From assembly GCA_928724745.1 (NCBI GenBank), contig CAKMXJ010000008.1, positions 1 through 64,000 on the forward strand: a stretch of DNA of 64,000 nucleotides, written 5' to 3'. Source of the stretch: Anthracocystis setariae (Eukaryota; Basidiomycota; Ustilaginomycetes; Ustilaginales; Ustilaginaceae). The notes below the pieces were generated by a model. The model ran no database searches, was not told where the DNA came from, and worked only from the letters and a program-made list of their open reading frames with translations. The position numbers were made by a program, and so were the translations under genes. Shown here one piece after another: positions 19,639-31,100 of this stretch (positions are counted from its first letter, which is position 1; each line of letters begins with the position of its first letter).

Positions 19639-20718
19639 TCACATGGCTCCAACCGACTGCAGAATACTCTTGAGCGCACCAAGCTGATTGAGTTCCTGGA
19701 TATCATCGTTACCGCCCAACAACTTGTCCTTGGCCAGGACGGTTGGGAAAGTTTTGTGGCCAGTTAGCTGGCCGAGCAGCGATTGAAGGTTGCGCGCATC
19801 TGGACGAAGATCAACCTCATATACAGTATAGGTGGCATTGAGCGAGGTTAGAAGAGCTTTGACCTTCTTCGAGTAAGGACAGTAGCTCTTGCTAAACACT
19901 GTGAGACCGAGAGCGTCGCGCGCCTTTTCAACCCAGTCAGCCCGCGAGAGTGCATAGCGCTGATACGCATCGTCGAGGTACGAGAACTTGGGTGTTGCTG
20001 CGGAAGTGGGCTTCGGCAGACCCACTTTCGCCAGAAGCTGGGTAAACTTGTTCGAAGGCCCAACCTTGAGTGCTCCAAGCAAGCCCTCGTCTAGCAGCGT
20101 GCGATCGAAAAAGACACCCTTCCAATCGTCCTTGACAGTATACTTTTCGTCCTTCAGGGCAAGCAGAAGCAGCAATACGCTTTCGTCGTTGGTCGTAAAC
20201 TTGGTCATCTCTTCTAATTGTAGCGACAGGTCAATGTTGGAGCTGGATTCGACCTTGGCAGCAGCGGCCACCGCAGCTGGGTCATGCTCGACCTTGTTCT
20301 TGAATGCTTCGAGCTCAGAAGTACCTTCGATGTGGAGTTTGTCGAGGAGCGCATTGTGCAGGTGACCGTGATCATCGAAATGAGCATCGTCGTAGTGATG
20401 GGAAAGGCCGGAAATCTTGCCAGCCAGCTCATTGATCGCAGGAGCAGCTTGATGTAAGGACGACTGCAGAGACTCGAGCATGTGAGCACCGGCATTTTGT
20501 GCCGACTTGTATTCCAAAGAGGCGGAAGTGATACCGTCGTACAAGAGCGTCAGATAGAGGACGGGGATGAGCAGAACAAGGCCTAGCACTTTTTTGCGGC
20601 GGAGGAGAGCGAGTGGTGGGAGGCAGAAAGAGGTCGTGCAAGAGCGAGAGCCTCGAGATGGTGTTGGCACGCCGGCCTCGAGGTCATGGAGAAGATGCTC
20701 CTTGTCTTCAGCTCCCAT
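19639..20718 (-). CDS. Membrane-anchored glutaredoxin (Grx6/Grx7-like)
   Basis: The C-terminal 80-100 residues form a glutaredoxin fold: active site CPYS at residues 280-283 (numbered from the Met at 20718), the TFPTV cis-proline loop at about 323-327 and the GGNDD glutathione-binding turn near 335. An N-terminal transmembrane segment (about 43-60, VLGLVLLIPVLYLTLLY) makes it a type II protein of the secretory pathway, like yeast Grx6 and Grx7; the CPYS site is as in Grx7. It would reduce or deglutathionylate thiols in the ER or Golgi lumen. A spacer of about 200 residues between membrane and domain is longer than in yeast and lacks a domain I recognise. An alternative start is at 20781. It is divergent from the SBDS gene, with 260 bp between starts. 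Confidence 0.85.
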   Translation of the reverse strand: MGAEDKEHLLHDLEAGVPTPSRGSRSCTTSFCLPPLALLRRKKVLGLVLLIPVLYLTLLYDGITSASLEYKSAQNAGAHMLESLQSSLHQAAPAINELAGKISGLSHHYDDAHFDDHGHLHNALLDKLHIEGTSELEAFKNKVEHDPAAVAAAAKVESSSNIDLSLQLEEMTKFTTNDESVLLLLLALKDEKYTVKDDWKGVFFDRTLLDEGLLGALKVGPSNKFTQLLAKVGLPKPTSAATPKFSYLDDAYQRYALSRADWVEKARDALGLTVFSKSYCPYSKKVKALLTSLNATYTVYEVDLRPDARNLQSLLGQLTGHKTFPTVLAKDKLLGGNDDIQELNQLGALKSILQSVGAM

Positions 20719-20977
20719 GATGACTGTTGTTCTGGATCCTGTATCGACGAACAAGCGTTGGTGCTCAAAGAAAGGAAGCACGAGGAGAGGAGGATTGCGT
20801 TGCCACTTTCGATTGCCACTTTTCTCGGATGTCGGGGAATTCGGATTTGCTGCGTCATGGTGACTAATGCTGCCGCTCCTCCACCCGAATCTGTCGAACG
20901 ATTAATGGACTCAGCCTTCTCCTCACCATCACCTTCACCATCACCATCATCCATCTCCCGTCCTCCTCCAGCAGAAA

Positions 20978-21830
20978 ATGCCGGTGTTTCAACCAGCGAA
21001 TCAGATCAAGCTGACCAACGTTTCGATCGTGCGTCTGCGCAAAGGTGGCAAGCGCTTCGAAATCGCATGCTACAAGAACAAGGTGCGCGAATGGCGAACC
21101 GGCGTCGAAACCGATCTCGATGAAGTGGTCCAGATCGAAAATGTGTTTGTCAACGTATCTAAAGGACAGGTAGCACCTTCAGATGACCTTCAAAAGGCTT
21201 TTGGAACCACCGAGATCCCAAAGATCCTTCAAGAGATTCTGAAAAGGGGAGAGCTGCAGGTTGGCGAAAAGGAAAGGCAACACGAGTTGTCCAATACTTG
21301 GAAGGATATTGCAACGCAAGTGGCGGAAAAGTGTGTGGATCCAGGTAGCCAGAGACCATATACAGTGGGCATGATCGAAAAGGCAATGCACGATGTTCAC
21401 TACTCTGTCAAGACAGGCCGAAGCGCAAAACAGCAGGTAAGTTGCCTCGACTCTGGATTCGACGTCGCACAGGCAATTGACTCGATCCCTTTGAAATCCT
21501 TCCATTTATCTGTCCGCTTTCTAGGCTCTCGATGTGATCCGATTGTTGCAAGAGAAAAACACCATCCCCATCGAACGTGCACGCATGCGAATTCGAATCA
21601 CCATGCCCAACAAAGACGGCAAGAAAATCAAGGACAAGATCCTTCCGCTCACCGACAAGGTCGAAGATGAGGATTGGTCCGACCAATGGGAACTCATCGC
21701 ATTTATCGACCCTGGTGCGCTCAAATCCATCAATCAATTGATCGAGTCCGACATCAAGGGTCGCGGCAACGTCGAAACGCTCAACTTTACCACAATCAGA
21801 GAAGGCGATGGCGACGAAAGGCTGGAGTAA
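20978..21830 (+). CDS. SDO1: Sdo1 / SBDS ribosome maturation factor
   Basis: It acts with the GTPase Efl1 to release eIF6 (Tif6) from late 60S subunits in the cytoplasm. The N-terminal FYSH domain begins MPVFQPANQIKLTNVSIVRLR and continues FEIACYKNKV, DLDEVVQI and FVNVSKGQVA. The second exon carries MRIRITMP and the ferredoxin-like C-terminal domain. Exons are 20978-21436 and 21525-21830, with donor GTAAGT and acceptor CTAG, giving 254 residues against about 250 in the family. Read unspliced, the first exon runs on into unrelated sequence. It is convergent with PMT4 (134 bp between stops). Confidence 0.95.
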
Positions 21831-21964
21831 AACTCGGATGCTTTTCCTGTTTGCAATGACATTGTCTTGTCCTTTCTCTTTTGTTTCAAAGTGGATTGAG
21901 ATCAAAGGTGGGACGAGTGTTGTTGAGTCGATTTTTACCTGATAGGCCGGTACTTTGCCTTCGG

Positions 21965-24310
21965 TCACTTGTTGAAGTGGAGCGTCCACGACGGCAACAA
22001 TCTCCTAGCAGCCACCTCAGCCGACGTGAGTCCGGGAGTACCGTAAGTGAGTGGGCTCAACCACCAGAAAACCATGATGAGCGCCATCACCATCACTCCC
22101 ATAAACGCCCTCGCTGGCTTGGGCACAATGTTGTCCATCCTGGGCCTGTAATCCCTAACCTGCAGCAAAGCTCCGGGATGAGAGATGGGAAACTGGATCG
22201 TCTCGCTAGTGACAAAGCTGAGCACACCTCCCGCGACCAAACAGGCGCAGACATGCGCGGGCAGGTAGTGGTGGATGAACAACTGACGCGACATGAGAAA
22301 AAAGGGAACATAGTGGCACGCCCAAGCCACCACAAAGAATCCGGTCGAGTTGTACAAACGGTTTCGCACCGCATAAGGGATAGGGTAGATGCCACGACGA
22401 CGTGCCAGAAGGTCGGCACCCAGCACACCCACAAAGATGGAGATGCTCAGAATCGAACCCCACCAGCTGACCAGGTTTCCGATCATGTAGATCTGATGCT
22501 GACCCTCATCCTGCGTCCAGAACGAAATCCCCTGGAGCAAGAAGGGCCAATTGATAGGACCCGACGCATAAGGATGACTCTGGGTCAAACCCGCATTCTG
22601 CTGGAGCATCTGCAGTTGAAGCTCGATCCACTTTCGGAAAAAGTTCATGCTGACAACCTCGCGCGGAGGCAGAGGCTTGATTCGTGTGTCGTAGTTGGGG
22701 CTTTCAGGCGCGGGAGCAAGATCGTCGACATACCACAAGCAAGTCTTGTCCATGGCGTTCTTGTTGCCATTGACTTCTTGCTGGTTGAAGGCCCAGTCGG
22801 GGAGGGGAGGATCGGTATGCGTCCACATGCAAACGCGCGTGGGGACATGAATCAATCGGAACCAAGTGGCTTTGCTCTGAACCGGCTGGTTTCGTCGATC
22901 GTCCTCATCGATCAAGATTTCGAACAAGGTATCGTCGAAGCGCGAGGTGTCGTTGGCTGCGATGGTGGTGAACTCCTCGTTGGTGGCCATGAGCGGCGAA
23001 GCGACATCATGGGCAAGCAAGAAAGTGTTGGTGTTGATGTGGAGCAGACGGATATGGTCCTTGTTCATGACGTTGTAGGTGCTGGGATCTTGATCTGAGA
23101 GAGGCTTGGAGGGGATGATCTGCCATAGGTTGTTGGTGTCGTTGTGAGGATAAGCGGTGACCTGCTGGCCCTGACTGGAGATGCGGCCATCGTCGTACTT
23201 GAGCGGGTATCGTTCGACGTGAGAGTGAAGGAAAGCCTTTGTGTTTTTGTGGCCGAGGGTGATTCTGTCGTAATATTGGATCTCGCGCGCATTGCTTAGC
23301 ATGGGGTTGCCTTGAAGCGTCTGTTGGAATTGGGGGCTCATAAAGACATCGCCAGGACCGCTCTTGATGAGGATGGCAAAATGCACCCAGAACCAGAAAA
23401 GGTAGATGCCGAACGGGAGGATGATGAGGGTGAAGAAACGAGCGAAAAAGTGCATAGCAACATGTTCAAGCTCAAGACCACGTCGAATGTCGAGCAACTT
23501 CCAGAGATCGCAAGCGACGGCGGTACCGATGGTCATGAAGGTGAACAGACCGACCATCTTGCAGCTCATGGTGAGAGCGAGATTGACACCGGTGGCAGTG
23601 AGCCAGAACCACCAGTTGAAGGTGAACTCGTTGTAGCGGAGCTTATAGAAGCGGATGTACGAGTAGAGACTGAGCAGCATGAAGAGGATCAGAGGCGCAT
23701 CGAGCAAGATGAGACGATCCTGTGCAACGTGAGCATTGTCGAAGAGCAGCAGAGCAGCGCTGAATATACCAATAACGGGCGCATACCCGCTCTGCCTCAT
23801 GATGGAATAGATGAGCGGTACTTGAAGACTGCCGATGATGGCGGGAAGCGCACGCATCCGGATGTAAGGGACGTTGTTTTCGAGATACTTGTCTCCGATC
23901 TGATCGAATTCAAAGTGGCCATCGAATCCAGCCAAGTATCCAGCGGCGGCGTTGATGAGTTTGGCGAGAGGAGGATGCACATCGAAATGAAACTCACGAC
24001 GAAGATAGTAGGCAGCGAATTTGCCAAAGTGGACTTCATCAAAGACGACCTGATCTGGGAACGAGATCCTGTACAGACGGAGTGCTGCAGCGAGCATGAA
24101 GAGGGCGATGGCGATGGGTGTATCTAGAGTGTGCGAGTGCACTTCCGGCTTGACGATACCCACGACGGAGCGAGCCTTTTTGTCGTGATCGTGCTGTGCC
24201 TGCGGCTGTTGAGCAGCAACTGGATCGGAAGAGAAGTCATGGTGTTGACTGTGACGGGATCGAGCCGTCTGTCCTCTTGAAGCGTCCATGCTTTGGTGTT
24301 GGGTGGACAA
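21965..24310 (-). CDS. PMT4: Protein O-mannosyltransferase, Pmt4 subfamily
   Basis: An ER-membrane dolichyl-phosphate-mannose:protein O-mannosyltransferase of 781 residues. The GT39 N-terminal domain carries the acidic pair in FDEVHFGKF (residues about 90-98) in the first lumenal loop and many hydrophobic segments. MIR repeats follow, with the family-typical FLHSHVERYPLKYDDGRIS and QQVTAYPHNDTNNLW. The C-terminal membrane domain includes ARRRG and YVPFFLMSRQLFIHHYLPA. The ending SPLTYGTPGLTSAE resembles POMT1, which places it in the Pmt4/POMT1 subfamily rather than Pmt1 or Pmt2. It modifies Ser/Thr-rich secreted and membrane proteins. It is divergent from PRP4 with 366 bp between starts. No intron is needed. 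The large plus-strand frames across it are shadows. Confidence 0.93.
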   Translation of the reverse strand: MSTQHQSMDASRGQTARSRHSQHHDFSSDPVAAQQPQAQHDHDKKARSVVGIVKPEVHSHTLDTPIAIALFMLAAALRLYRISFPDQVVFDEVHFGKFAAYYLRREFHFDVHPPLAKLINAAAGYLAGFDGHFEFDQIGDKYLENNVPYIRMRALPAIIGSLQVPLIYSIMRQSGYAPVIGIFSAALLLFDNAHVAQDRLILLDAPLILFMLLSLYSYIRFYKLRYNEFTFNWWFWLTATGVNLALTMSCKMVGLFTFMTIGTAVACDLWKLLDIRRGLELEHVAMHFFARFFTLIILPFGIYLFWFWVHFAILIKSGPGDVFMSPQFQQTLQGNPMLSNAREIQYYDRITLGHKNTKAFLHSHVERYPLKYDDGRISSQGQQVTAYPHNDTNNLWQIIPSKPLSDQDPSTYNVMNKDHIRLLHINTNTFLLAHDVASPLMATNEEFTTIAANDTSRFDDTLFEILIDEDDRRNQPVQSKATWFRLIHVPTRVCMWTHTDPPLPDWAFNQQEVNGNKNAMDKTCLWYVDDLAPAPESPNYDTRIKPLPPREVVSMNFFRKWIELQLQMLQQNAGLTQSHPYASGPINWPFLLQGISFWTQDEGQHQIYMIGNLVSWWGSILSISIFVGVLGADLLARRRGIYPIPYAVRNRLYNSTGFFVVAWACHYVPFFLMSRQLFIHHYLPAHVCACLVAGGVLSFVTSETIQFPISHPGALLQVRDYRPRMDNIVPKPARAFMGVMVMALIMVFWWLSPLTYGTPGLTSAEVAARRLLPSWTLHFNK

Positions 24311-24676
24311 AGTATGGTGGACGAGAGCTTAGAAAGCGCTTAGTGTTGGACTCTGCGAAGATCCGTCAAAAAAAGGCACAACAACAATTTATTATTTACA
24401 GTGCGCACGAGCCAAAAGATTGCTACGTCTCAGTCACAGTGTCGCGCGCGTTTTCCCGCTCTAACATTGCTTGAATCTTTCGCGTGCCCCTCTTTCGGAA
24501 GTCGGAAATGAAACGAGCGAGCAGAGAAAGTGGAGATTCGGATGTTTCTAAACTGTGTATTTGTCATGATGGTACTCAACAGCCTTGACACACGCATCCA
24601 CCCATCCACTCATCCACTCATCCATCCATCCATCCATCCAATTATCCAACCAGCAAGCATCCGCACTGCCACACAC
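24311..24676. promoter_or_regulatory. Divergent promoter region PMT4/PRP4
   Basis: It contains a CATC/CCAT microsatellite (about 24598-24645) in the PRP4 leader. A 49-codon upstream extension of the PRP4 frame here is His/Pro/Ile microsatellite translation and is not accepted. Confidence 0.5.
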
Positions 24677-26239
24677 ATGTCCGCCAAGGTGCCGCCATCG
24701 CCGAGTAGGGACAGTATGGATGTGGACAGTCCAAGTAATGCCACCGCATCCACCTCGGGTGTCACCATCGAAGACCTCCTCCACTCGCGCTCCAGCACCT
24801 ACTCGGCCGCGGATGCTGCCATTTCAGCCCAACTCGATGCGCGCAAAGTCGCCCGCAATCTTGCCATTCCCACTTCCGATCTTAAAGTAAGGCTGCGTCT
24901 TCGAGAGCTAGGCGAGCCAATCACGTGTTTCGGAGAACGCGAGATGGACCGGCGCGAGCGTCTAAGACAGCTGCTTTCCAAACGCATACAAGAGCACGGC
25001 TCAACTTCTGCAACACCACAAGCCTCACTCCCTCAGTCTCAAGCCTCGGATAGCGAACACGACAGTAATCGAGAGGAAGAAGACGAGGAATTCTTCACCG
25101 AAGGATCTCCTGCCTTGCTCGATGCACGCCGCAAGATCGCTTGCGTCTCACTCTTGCGGTCCAAGGCCAGACTCGCTAGACAGCGTCAGTATGCCTCTGT
25201 TCCATTGGCAGACATCATCAAACTTAGAACAAAAGTGTTCGAACCCATCAAGGCATACACAAATCTCGGTTCACAGATCGGAGATGATCGTCCCATATCC
25301 ATGACCCGCTTCGCACCAAATTCTCAATTATTGGCCACCTCCAGTTGGTCAGGTAGCGTCAAGCTCTGGCAGATACCTAGTGCAACCCACAAGCTCACAT
25401 ATCGCGCACATACCGATAAAGTCGGAGGTCTGGCTTGGCATCCTCGTGCTACGCTGACACAAGATGCCAGTAGCGTCAACTTGGTTTCCGGCGCCGGCGA
25501 TGCTTTGGTGTGTCTCTGGAGTCTCGAAAGCGATCGTCCTCTAGCTACGCTGCGGGGTCACGAAGCTCGTGTGGTACGTACCGCTTTCCATCCCAGTGGA
25601 GACTACGTTGCGAGTGCATCTTTCGATGGAACTTGGCGATTGTGGGACGTTGGCTCCTCGCAATGCCTCACCGTGCAGGAAGGCCACAGCAAGGAAGTCT
25701 ACTCGGTCGAATTCCAGGATGATGGCGCACTAGTAGCCAGCGGAGGCTTGGACGCAATCGGCAGAATATGGGACATGAGAACAGGCAGAACCGCCATGGT
25801 ACTCGATGGACACGCAAAGGAGATTCTTTCGATCGATTTTGCTCCGAATGGGTTTCAGCTCGCCACCGCTAGCGGAGACGATACCGTCAGAATCTGGGAT
25901 ATGCGAGCCCTCAAGTCCATCTACACCATCCCTGCCCACAAATCTTCTGTCTCGGACCTACGCTTCTTCCGCTCTCTATCTTACCGAAAGCACTCCCTGA
26001 AAGCCGACCATCAAGACAGCGATTCGATCGAGGCGCAGTCGCACAGCCGCAACGGACTGTATTTGGCCACATCCGGATACGATGGCATGGTCAGGGTGTG
26101 GTCTGCAGACGACTGGCAGCTGTTGCGTACGCTCAGCAGTGACGGCGGCAGAGTCATGAGTGTCGACATCAGCTCCGACGGCGAGATGCTCGTCAGTGGT
26201 GAGTGGGGACGCACCTTCAAGCTGTGGGGTTCGCTGTGA
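24677..26239 (+). CDS. PRP4: U4/U6 snRNP protein Prp4 (WD40)
   Basis: A spliceosomal component of the U4/U6.U5 tri-snRNP that acts in the nucleus with Prp3. The start at 24677 ([17 protein letters not shown]) gives 520 residues; the frame is open upstream, but that part is microsatellite. The SFM domain [20 protein letters not shown] (about residues 73-92) is diagnostic for Prp4. An acidic linker and a helical segment are followed by about seven WD40 repeats from residue 205 to the end, with WD/GH dipeptides such as [28 protein letters not shown] and FKLWGSL. A short insertion before the last repeats is Ser/His-rich. Confidence 0.93.
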   Translation: MSAKVPPSPSRDSMDVDSPSNATASTSGVTIEDLLHSRSSTYSAADAAISAQLDARKVARNLAIPTSDLKVRLRLRELGEPITCFGEREMDRRERLRQLLSKRIQEHGSTSATPQASLPQSQASDSEHDSNREEEDEEFFTEGSPALLDARRKIACVSLLRSKARLARQRQYASVPLADIIKLRTKVFEPIKAYTNLGSQIGDDRPISMTRFAPNSQLLATSSWSGSVKLWQIPSATHKLTYRAHTDKVGGLAWHPRATLTQDASSVNLVSGAGDALVCLWSLESDRPLATLRGHEARVVRTAFHPSGDYVASASFDGTWRLWDVGSSQCLTVQEGHSKEVYSVEFQDDGALVASGGLDAIGRIWDMRTGRTAMVLDGHAKEILSIDFAPNGFQLATASGDDTVRIWDMRALKSIYTIPAHKSSVSDLRFFRSLSYRKHSLKADHQDSDSIEAQSHSRNGLYLATSGYDGMVRVWSADDWQLLRTLSSDGGRVMSVDISSDGEMLVSGEWGRTFKLWGSL

Positions 26240-26280
26240 CCTTTTGCATTAATCCTGTTACACACAGAATAATGTTGGCC

Positions 26281-26312
<32 letters not shown>

Positions 26313-26557
26313 GGCAAATCCCAGTAAATGCCGCGGAAATCCGAAAGAGAGTTTGCCAGCGCGAAATAACCGAAAGAAAGTGTTGGTCTCACACAATTTA
26401 CCCCGCACGGATCCCTTTGATCAGGGTGCTACTCGTAGGCGGCTTGGCATGTTTCGTTCTCTCTTTCATCGTATCGCTCCATCCGCCTCCGTTCGGCAGC
26501 ACCTCCCCGGGCAACAGAAGCAACGTAACCCTTTTCAAGCTTCAGACTCAGCTCACC
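26240..26557. other. PRP4 3' region with A29G5 homopolymer
   Basis: A run of 29 A (26281-26309) is followed by five G, 41 bp after the PRP4 stop. The remainder is the leader of the bestrophin-like gene, which starts in a strong context, CTCACCATGGCC. Confidence 0.8.
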
Positions 26558-27712
26558 ATGGCCGCCAACAACCCTCACATTATGCAGCATGCTTCGTCAC
26601 TCTCTTCCACCGCATTCAGCCTTTACGCTAAGCAGAAGCAGATCGAGCAGCACAAACCCAAGCTATCGCGCATGTCATTTGTCGGCGATGCTTTGCGCAT
26701 CTCCGGCTCGGTGCTCCCACGTATCTTTCCCTCGGTTCTCTGCCTCACCATCTATGCCACCGTAATCGCGCTTGGCGACCTCGTCTGGGGCGAGAAATGG
26801 TTTGCCTCTTACTCCATCACCAACACCTTGTCGGTGGTCGTAGGCCTTTTACTAGTCTTCCGCAACGGTACGAGCTATGACAGATGGTACGAGGGGAGAA
26901 AACTATGGCAGGATGCCACCACTACTACCAAAAATTTGGCAACATTAATCTGGATCAACGTCGACACCGAAAAAGACCCAGCCAAGGCGACTTGGAGGTT
27001 AGACAGGAAGAAGCGGACCTTGCGACTGCTGTCGGCCTATCTGGTAGCGATCAAGCACGAGCTACGAGGAGAAAAGGGGTCCGGCTGGAACGATCTCCGC
27101 GGCATCTTGCCCAACGAATGGATCCAAGCCACAAACACAAGTGCCGTCGAACATGACACAGCCACAAAGTTCAGCAGTGACCTCGAGCAAGCCACCACCG
27201 AGACGTCTCCGCTCCTTGCCTCCTCTTCAACTCCTTCTAGCGGCCACAGCGAACAGGAGCATGCAAATCTCCCCTTGTCCCAGCGCATCCTCTCTGAGCT
27301 CCACACCTACATTTCCTCGGCTCGTCGTTCGGGTCTCCTTGAAGACCTCGGTCCAGCTGGCTTCTCCTTGCTCAACACGCAGCTTCTCACTCTCTCGACA
27401 ATCTCGTCCCATCTGATCCGCATCTCAACTACACCCAATCCGCTCATCTATGCGATCCACCTGAAGCAGTCTGTTCTGCTCTACCTGCTTGCCCTCCCTC
27501 TCGCCCTCGTAGGAGAATTAGGATGGAAGATGGTCCCTTTTGTCACCGTTGTCAGCATGACTTTGATCGGGTTGGAGGGCATCAGCAGTGAGATCGAAGA
27601 TCCCTTTGGAGAAGATAAGAGCGATCATCCTTTGGATCTGTGGTGCAGTCGTCTTCGATGGGAAATTGAAATGATGATCAAAACGGTTCCCCACGGCGTT
27701 AGAGAAGAATAG
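26558..27712 (+). CDS. Bestrophin-like (UPF0187) anion channel
   Basis: A member of the bestrophin/RFP-TM family of membrane chloride channels. The start at 26558 has an ideal context (CACCATGGCC) and gives 384 residues; an open upstream extension of 47 codons is hydrophobic but in a poorer context. Visible are an N-terminal amphipathic part, paired hydrophobic segments (IFPSVLCLTIYATVIALGDLVWG and YSITNTLSVVVGLLLVFRNGTSYDRW), the family-typical RNGTSYDRWYEGRKLW turn, an acidic Ser/Thr-rich cytosolic insert around residues 190-240 and two C-terminal segments (LLYLLALPLALVGELGWK, FVTVVSMTLIGLEGI) closed by EIEDPFG, which is conserved in the family. Substrate anion and membrane are unknown. Confidence 0.88.
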   Translation: MAANNPHIMQHASSLSSTAFSLYAKQKQIEQHKPKLSRMSFVGDALRISGSVLPRIFPSVLCLTIYATVIALGDLVWGEKWFASYSITNTLSVVVGLLLVFRNGTSYDRWYEGRKLWQDATTTTKNLATLIWINVDTEKDPAKATWRLDRKKRTLRLLSAYLVAIKHELRGEKGSGWNDLRGILPNEWIQATNTSAVEHDTATKFSSDLEQATTETSPLLASSSTPSSGHSEQEHANLPLSQRILSELHTYISSARRSGLLEDLGPAGFSLLNTQLLTLSTISSHLIRISTTPNPLIYAIHLKQSVLLYLLALPLALVGELGWKMVPFVTVVSMTLIGLEGISSEIEDPFGEDKSDHPLDLWCSRLRWEIEMMIKTVPHGVREE

Positions 27713-28100
27713 TTCGATTCACTTTCGATTGCCGCACCATCATACAGCGTAAATTTGTAGTCCCTTGACATCATACCCAATGCAATACCCTCTGCCCTTT
27801 TCCCAGATCCAGGGAGCGGCTTTTTCCTGGTCAAACACACAGTCATGATCCGCGATTGCGTCATTCCTCGCTCGCCTCGAAACATCGTCATCCTCGTCAA
27901 CCAACTTAACCCTGTCCTCACAAAATTAACCGCACTGAAAGGTGCACTGATTACCAATGATCTTCTCGTGGATGCAGCATTCAAACGAAGCTCGACAATA
28001 CTGCTCCGTTAATAACACAATCGTCATTCTTCAAGTAGACACGAAAGGGCATGGCAATTATTAAACGCAACAGGAAATACAGGAGACCTCGGATTACAGA
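27713..28100. other. Intergenic region between convergent genes
   Basis: Holds the 3' regions of the bestrophin-like gene and of the zinc-cluster gene. The 119-residue minus-strand frame here has no recognisable domain and is not accepted. Confidence 0.4.
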
Positions 28101-31100
28101 TCATCGTCCTCCGTGGTGACTTCCTCCTCCTCCTCCTCCTCCTCCATAGTAAGCACGATGATGGGGATAGTGTTGGTTCGCATGAGCTCCATTTGTCGGA
28201 GCATGAGGCTGGCCCTGAGCTTGATCCGCATATGCATGTCCAAAAGTCGGGTTCTGCGCAGAAAGAGCGCGGCCGGAGTAGCTATCATAGCTGGAGCCGT
28301 GCAGCTGGTTGGCAAGAGGCGAAGGTGGAGGTTGCGAAGGTGGGTATTGTAAAGGCGGCAACGTCTCGTTGCTCCTCGTTCTTTGTATGCTCGGCCAATT
28401 GTTCTGAAGCGAAGGCAGCGGTGCTTGATTTTGCTGGAATTGCGGCGTGTTGTTCCCGTTGCCCATATGTGCTAGAGCCGACACGGCCGAAACACCATTG
28501 TCCATGCGATCGAACCACGGCACGTTGTTGGTCCAATCCGTCGTAGATGCAGCGCCGAATAGCTCAAACATTGGCAGATCAAAAATTCCACCGTTCCCAC
28601 CCGCAGCAGTCGCAGGCACAGATTGCTGAGGTAGACCAGGTACGACGTTGTTGGACTGGAAGGTCTGCAAGAAAGATTGCACCGGGTTGAGACTGCCCTC
28701 ATTGCCGTTCGAGGGCGCTGCAGATGGCGTAGAAGCAACAGCACTTCGATCATTGAGTACATTTGGATGCAGCTCGTTGCTGGTCTTGAGCGATTGTGTA
28801 CTGACAGACGCTGACGAGCCTTGTTGGCCTCTGGCACCCGGGGCGTACTTGCCAGACGGGTGCTTACCGAGTATGTGCCTGAACTGTAAGGGAACAGGCC
28901 GTTGGAGCGACACGCCCAGCTTCCATTCTTGCATGACCTGCACCATCTCTGCGATAAACATGACGCCGATTTGGGAGATGCTCCTGCCAGCTGTGTCTTC
29001 ATACTTGGAATCGGCAAGGTCAGGGGTATGACTAGCCAATCGCCGTGAGGGAGGAGGCATCGAGCTCCTCTCGGCTCGAGTAGGTGGCAGATATTCGTTG
29101 CGATCGCACTCTTCAAGTCGGTGAATGGTGTTGACCATCATCATGATGTGCATGTCGGCCGTTTTGGCAAGGTGATCGAACCCGTGAAGCGAACATGCGG
29201 TCTTCTCAAGGAAAGTCTTGCAGCAATCGGTGGCAAAGGCGGTGGTGAGAAGAAGAGGAGCGCCGGTGGCTTCGATCCAGAGAGATCCTTGGTGCGACTT
29301 GGATTGGCCGCGGCCACGAGTGAGGATGTCGGGTTGAGAATAGCCCAGACCTCGATCAAAGAGATGGAACATGCTGAGCATGTTTGTAGTCTCGACGTCT
29401 CGCTTGTCAGAGATGATGGAGGACTGTTCGCGGAAGCTCTCGTCCAGACGAAGGGCATCGACCATCTCGTTGGCAGAAAAGCCTCGGTTCAATTCGCCGG
29501 TCATAAATGCGCAGGCTGCAAGGCAAGGCAAAAGTTCCTGAAGAGAGTAGGACTCCATGGTCGCCCAGTCCTCAAGCAGCAAGGCAGGACGAACACTTGC
29601 GAAGGGGCTGAAGGCCTGCATCTTTGCCGCTTGCCACAACGTCTGCTGATAAGACGAGTTGATGACGAGATCCAACATCTCCTGGCGGGTTGCCGCGGTA
29701 GTGGGCATAAGGCTGGTTGGGTTGATCTCCTCGGGTTTGTTCGCAGTAGCGAGGATACGGTACATGCCTGCAATGGTGTCCTGGAAACGAGCCATGGATT
29801 TCAGCCTATACACCAGTCCGGTACGGCCAGCGGAACGGAGGATGCTGTCCTCGTCAAGGCCTGGGAAGCGCTTCTCGGTGGACTGGAATGGATCACGCTC
29901 CATACGCTCGATCTTGCGACCGTCGTTGTCGATAGCAACCATGGCTTCGGCCTTTGCGACCATGTCGCCGAGTTCGATCGGACGGACGGTGGAGTTTACA
30001 AAGGAAAAGTGGCCTTCCCAGATGCGCAAGCTGATCCAAATGCACGCACCAGCGGTGTGCTTGGCCAAGAGCTCGCGGCGCTGCTTGATTTGAGCATCGG
30101 TAGCCGGAGTGAGTCTGGTGCAGACATCGACTACGCTTTCGACGGACTTGTCGAGATCGAGACCTCGAGCGATGGTGAGTGCAGCCGCAAGAAGAGATTC
30201 GCCCAGCAGACCATTGCCTCTTTCAGCTTGAGCAGAGCCTGCAACGCTTGTTCCGACAAGCGAGGGCTCGTGGGCTAAGAGAAGCTCGAGCGCCTGGACG
30301 GTATACATGTCGCGAGGCGTGGAGAGCAAGATCTGGGTTCCAAGCTGATCGACAAGCGTGGATAGCTTGATGGGGAGAGAGTCGGTCAGGGGCATGGCAT
30401 GACGGCAAGCAATGAGGCACATTGCGCTAAGAAGAAGCGCGCTAGAGACGGTAGGACGCTTGCGATGCTCTGCATAGATTTGATCGAGGTCGGGCAGGTG
30501 TGGATGCCACAGCAGGTAGGGTTTGAGGAAAAGTTTGAGATGCGAAAGAGTCTGACGCGGAATGAGATCAAGAATGTCGAGATTCTTGATGGTTGGATCG
30601 ATGCGACAGAGCAAGTAGGTGGTGAAGCTGGGCTGTTGCGCAGCATAGTCGATGAGGACGGATAAGGGTCTCCAGAGGGATGTCCACGTGCGTCCTGGAG
30701 GTTGTGCTTTGGTAGGGATGACAGAGGAGGTGGTACTAGGAGATACCACAGAGCCTGGACGGTGATTGTTACCGTTGAGAGGGGATCTGGCATGGTCGCG
30801 AGCCGAAGAATTGCTGGCGAGTCGAGAATGGTGGTAGGCTCGGGCGGAGCTTGGTGACGGCGCTGATATGGGAGAGGCGACATCATCGGCGGTGGGGTTG
30901 AAGAACTGGACAGAAGCTAGGGTGGACGCGGCTTCCCTAATGCTGCTTGCTTCGTTGGAGGAAGCGGCGTGAGGTGACATATCGGCGCCATCCGTATACG
31001 TGCCGCGTTGATCCGAGAGGCGAGCGGCAGCAGCAGCAAGTTGCTCGAGTGATCCTGGACTACGAGGTGGAGAAGAAGGTAGGCGAGGTAGGCTTGTTTC

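Noticed and set aside
21881..23098. 405-residue frame opposite PMT4
   Set aside because: An antisense shadow; PMT4 on the other strand is certain. The same applies to the 271-residue frame at 23312-24127.
29121..30278. 385-residue frame opposite the zinc-cluster gene
   Set aside because: An antisense shadow of a clear Zn2Cys6 regulator.
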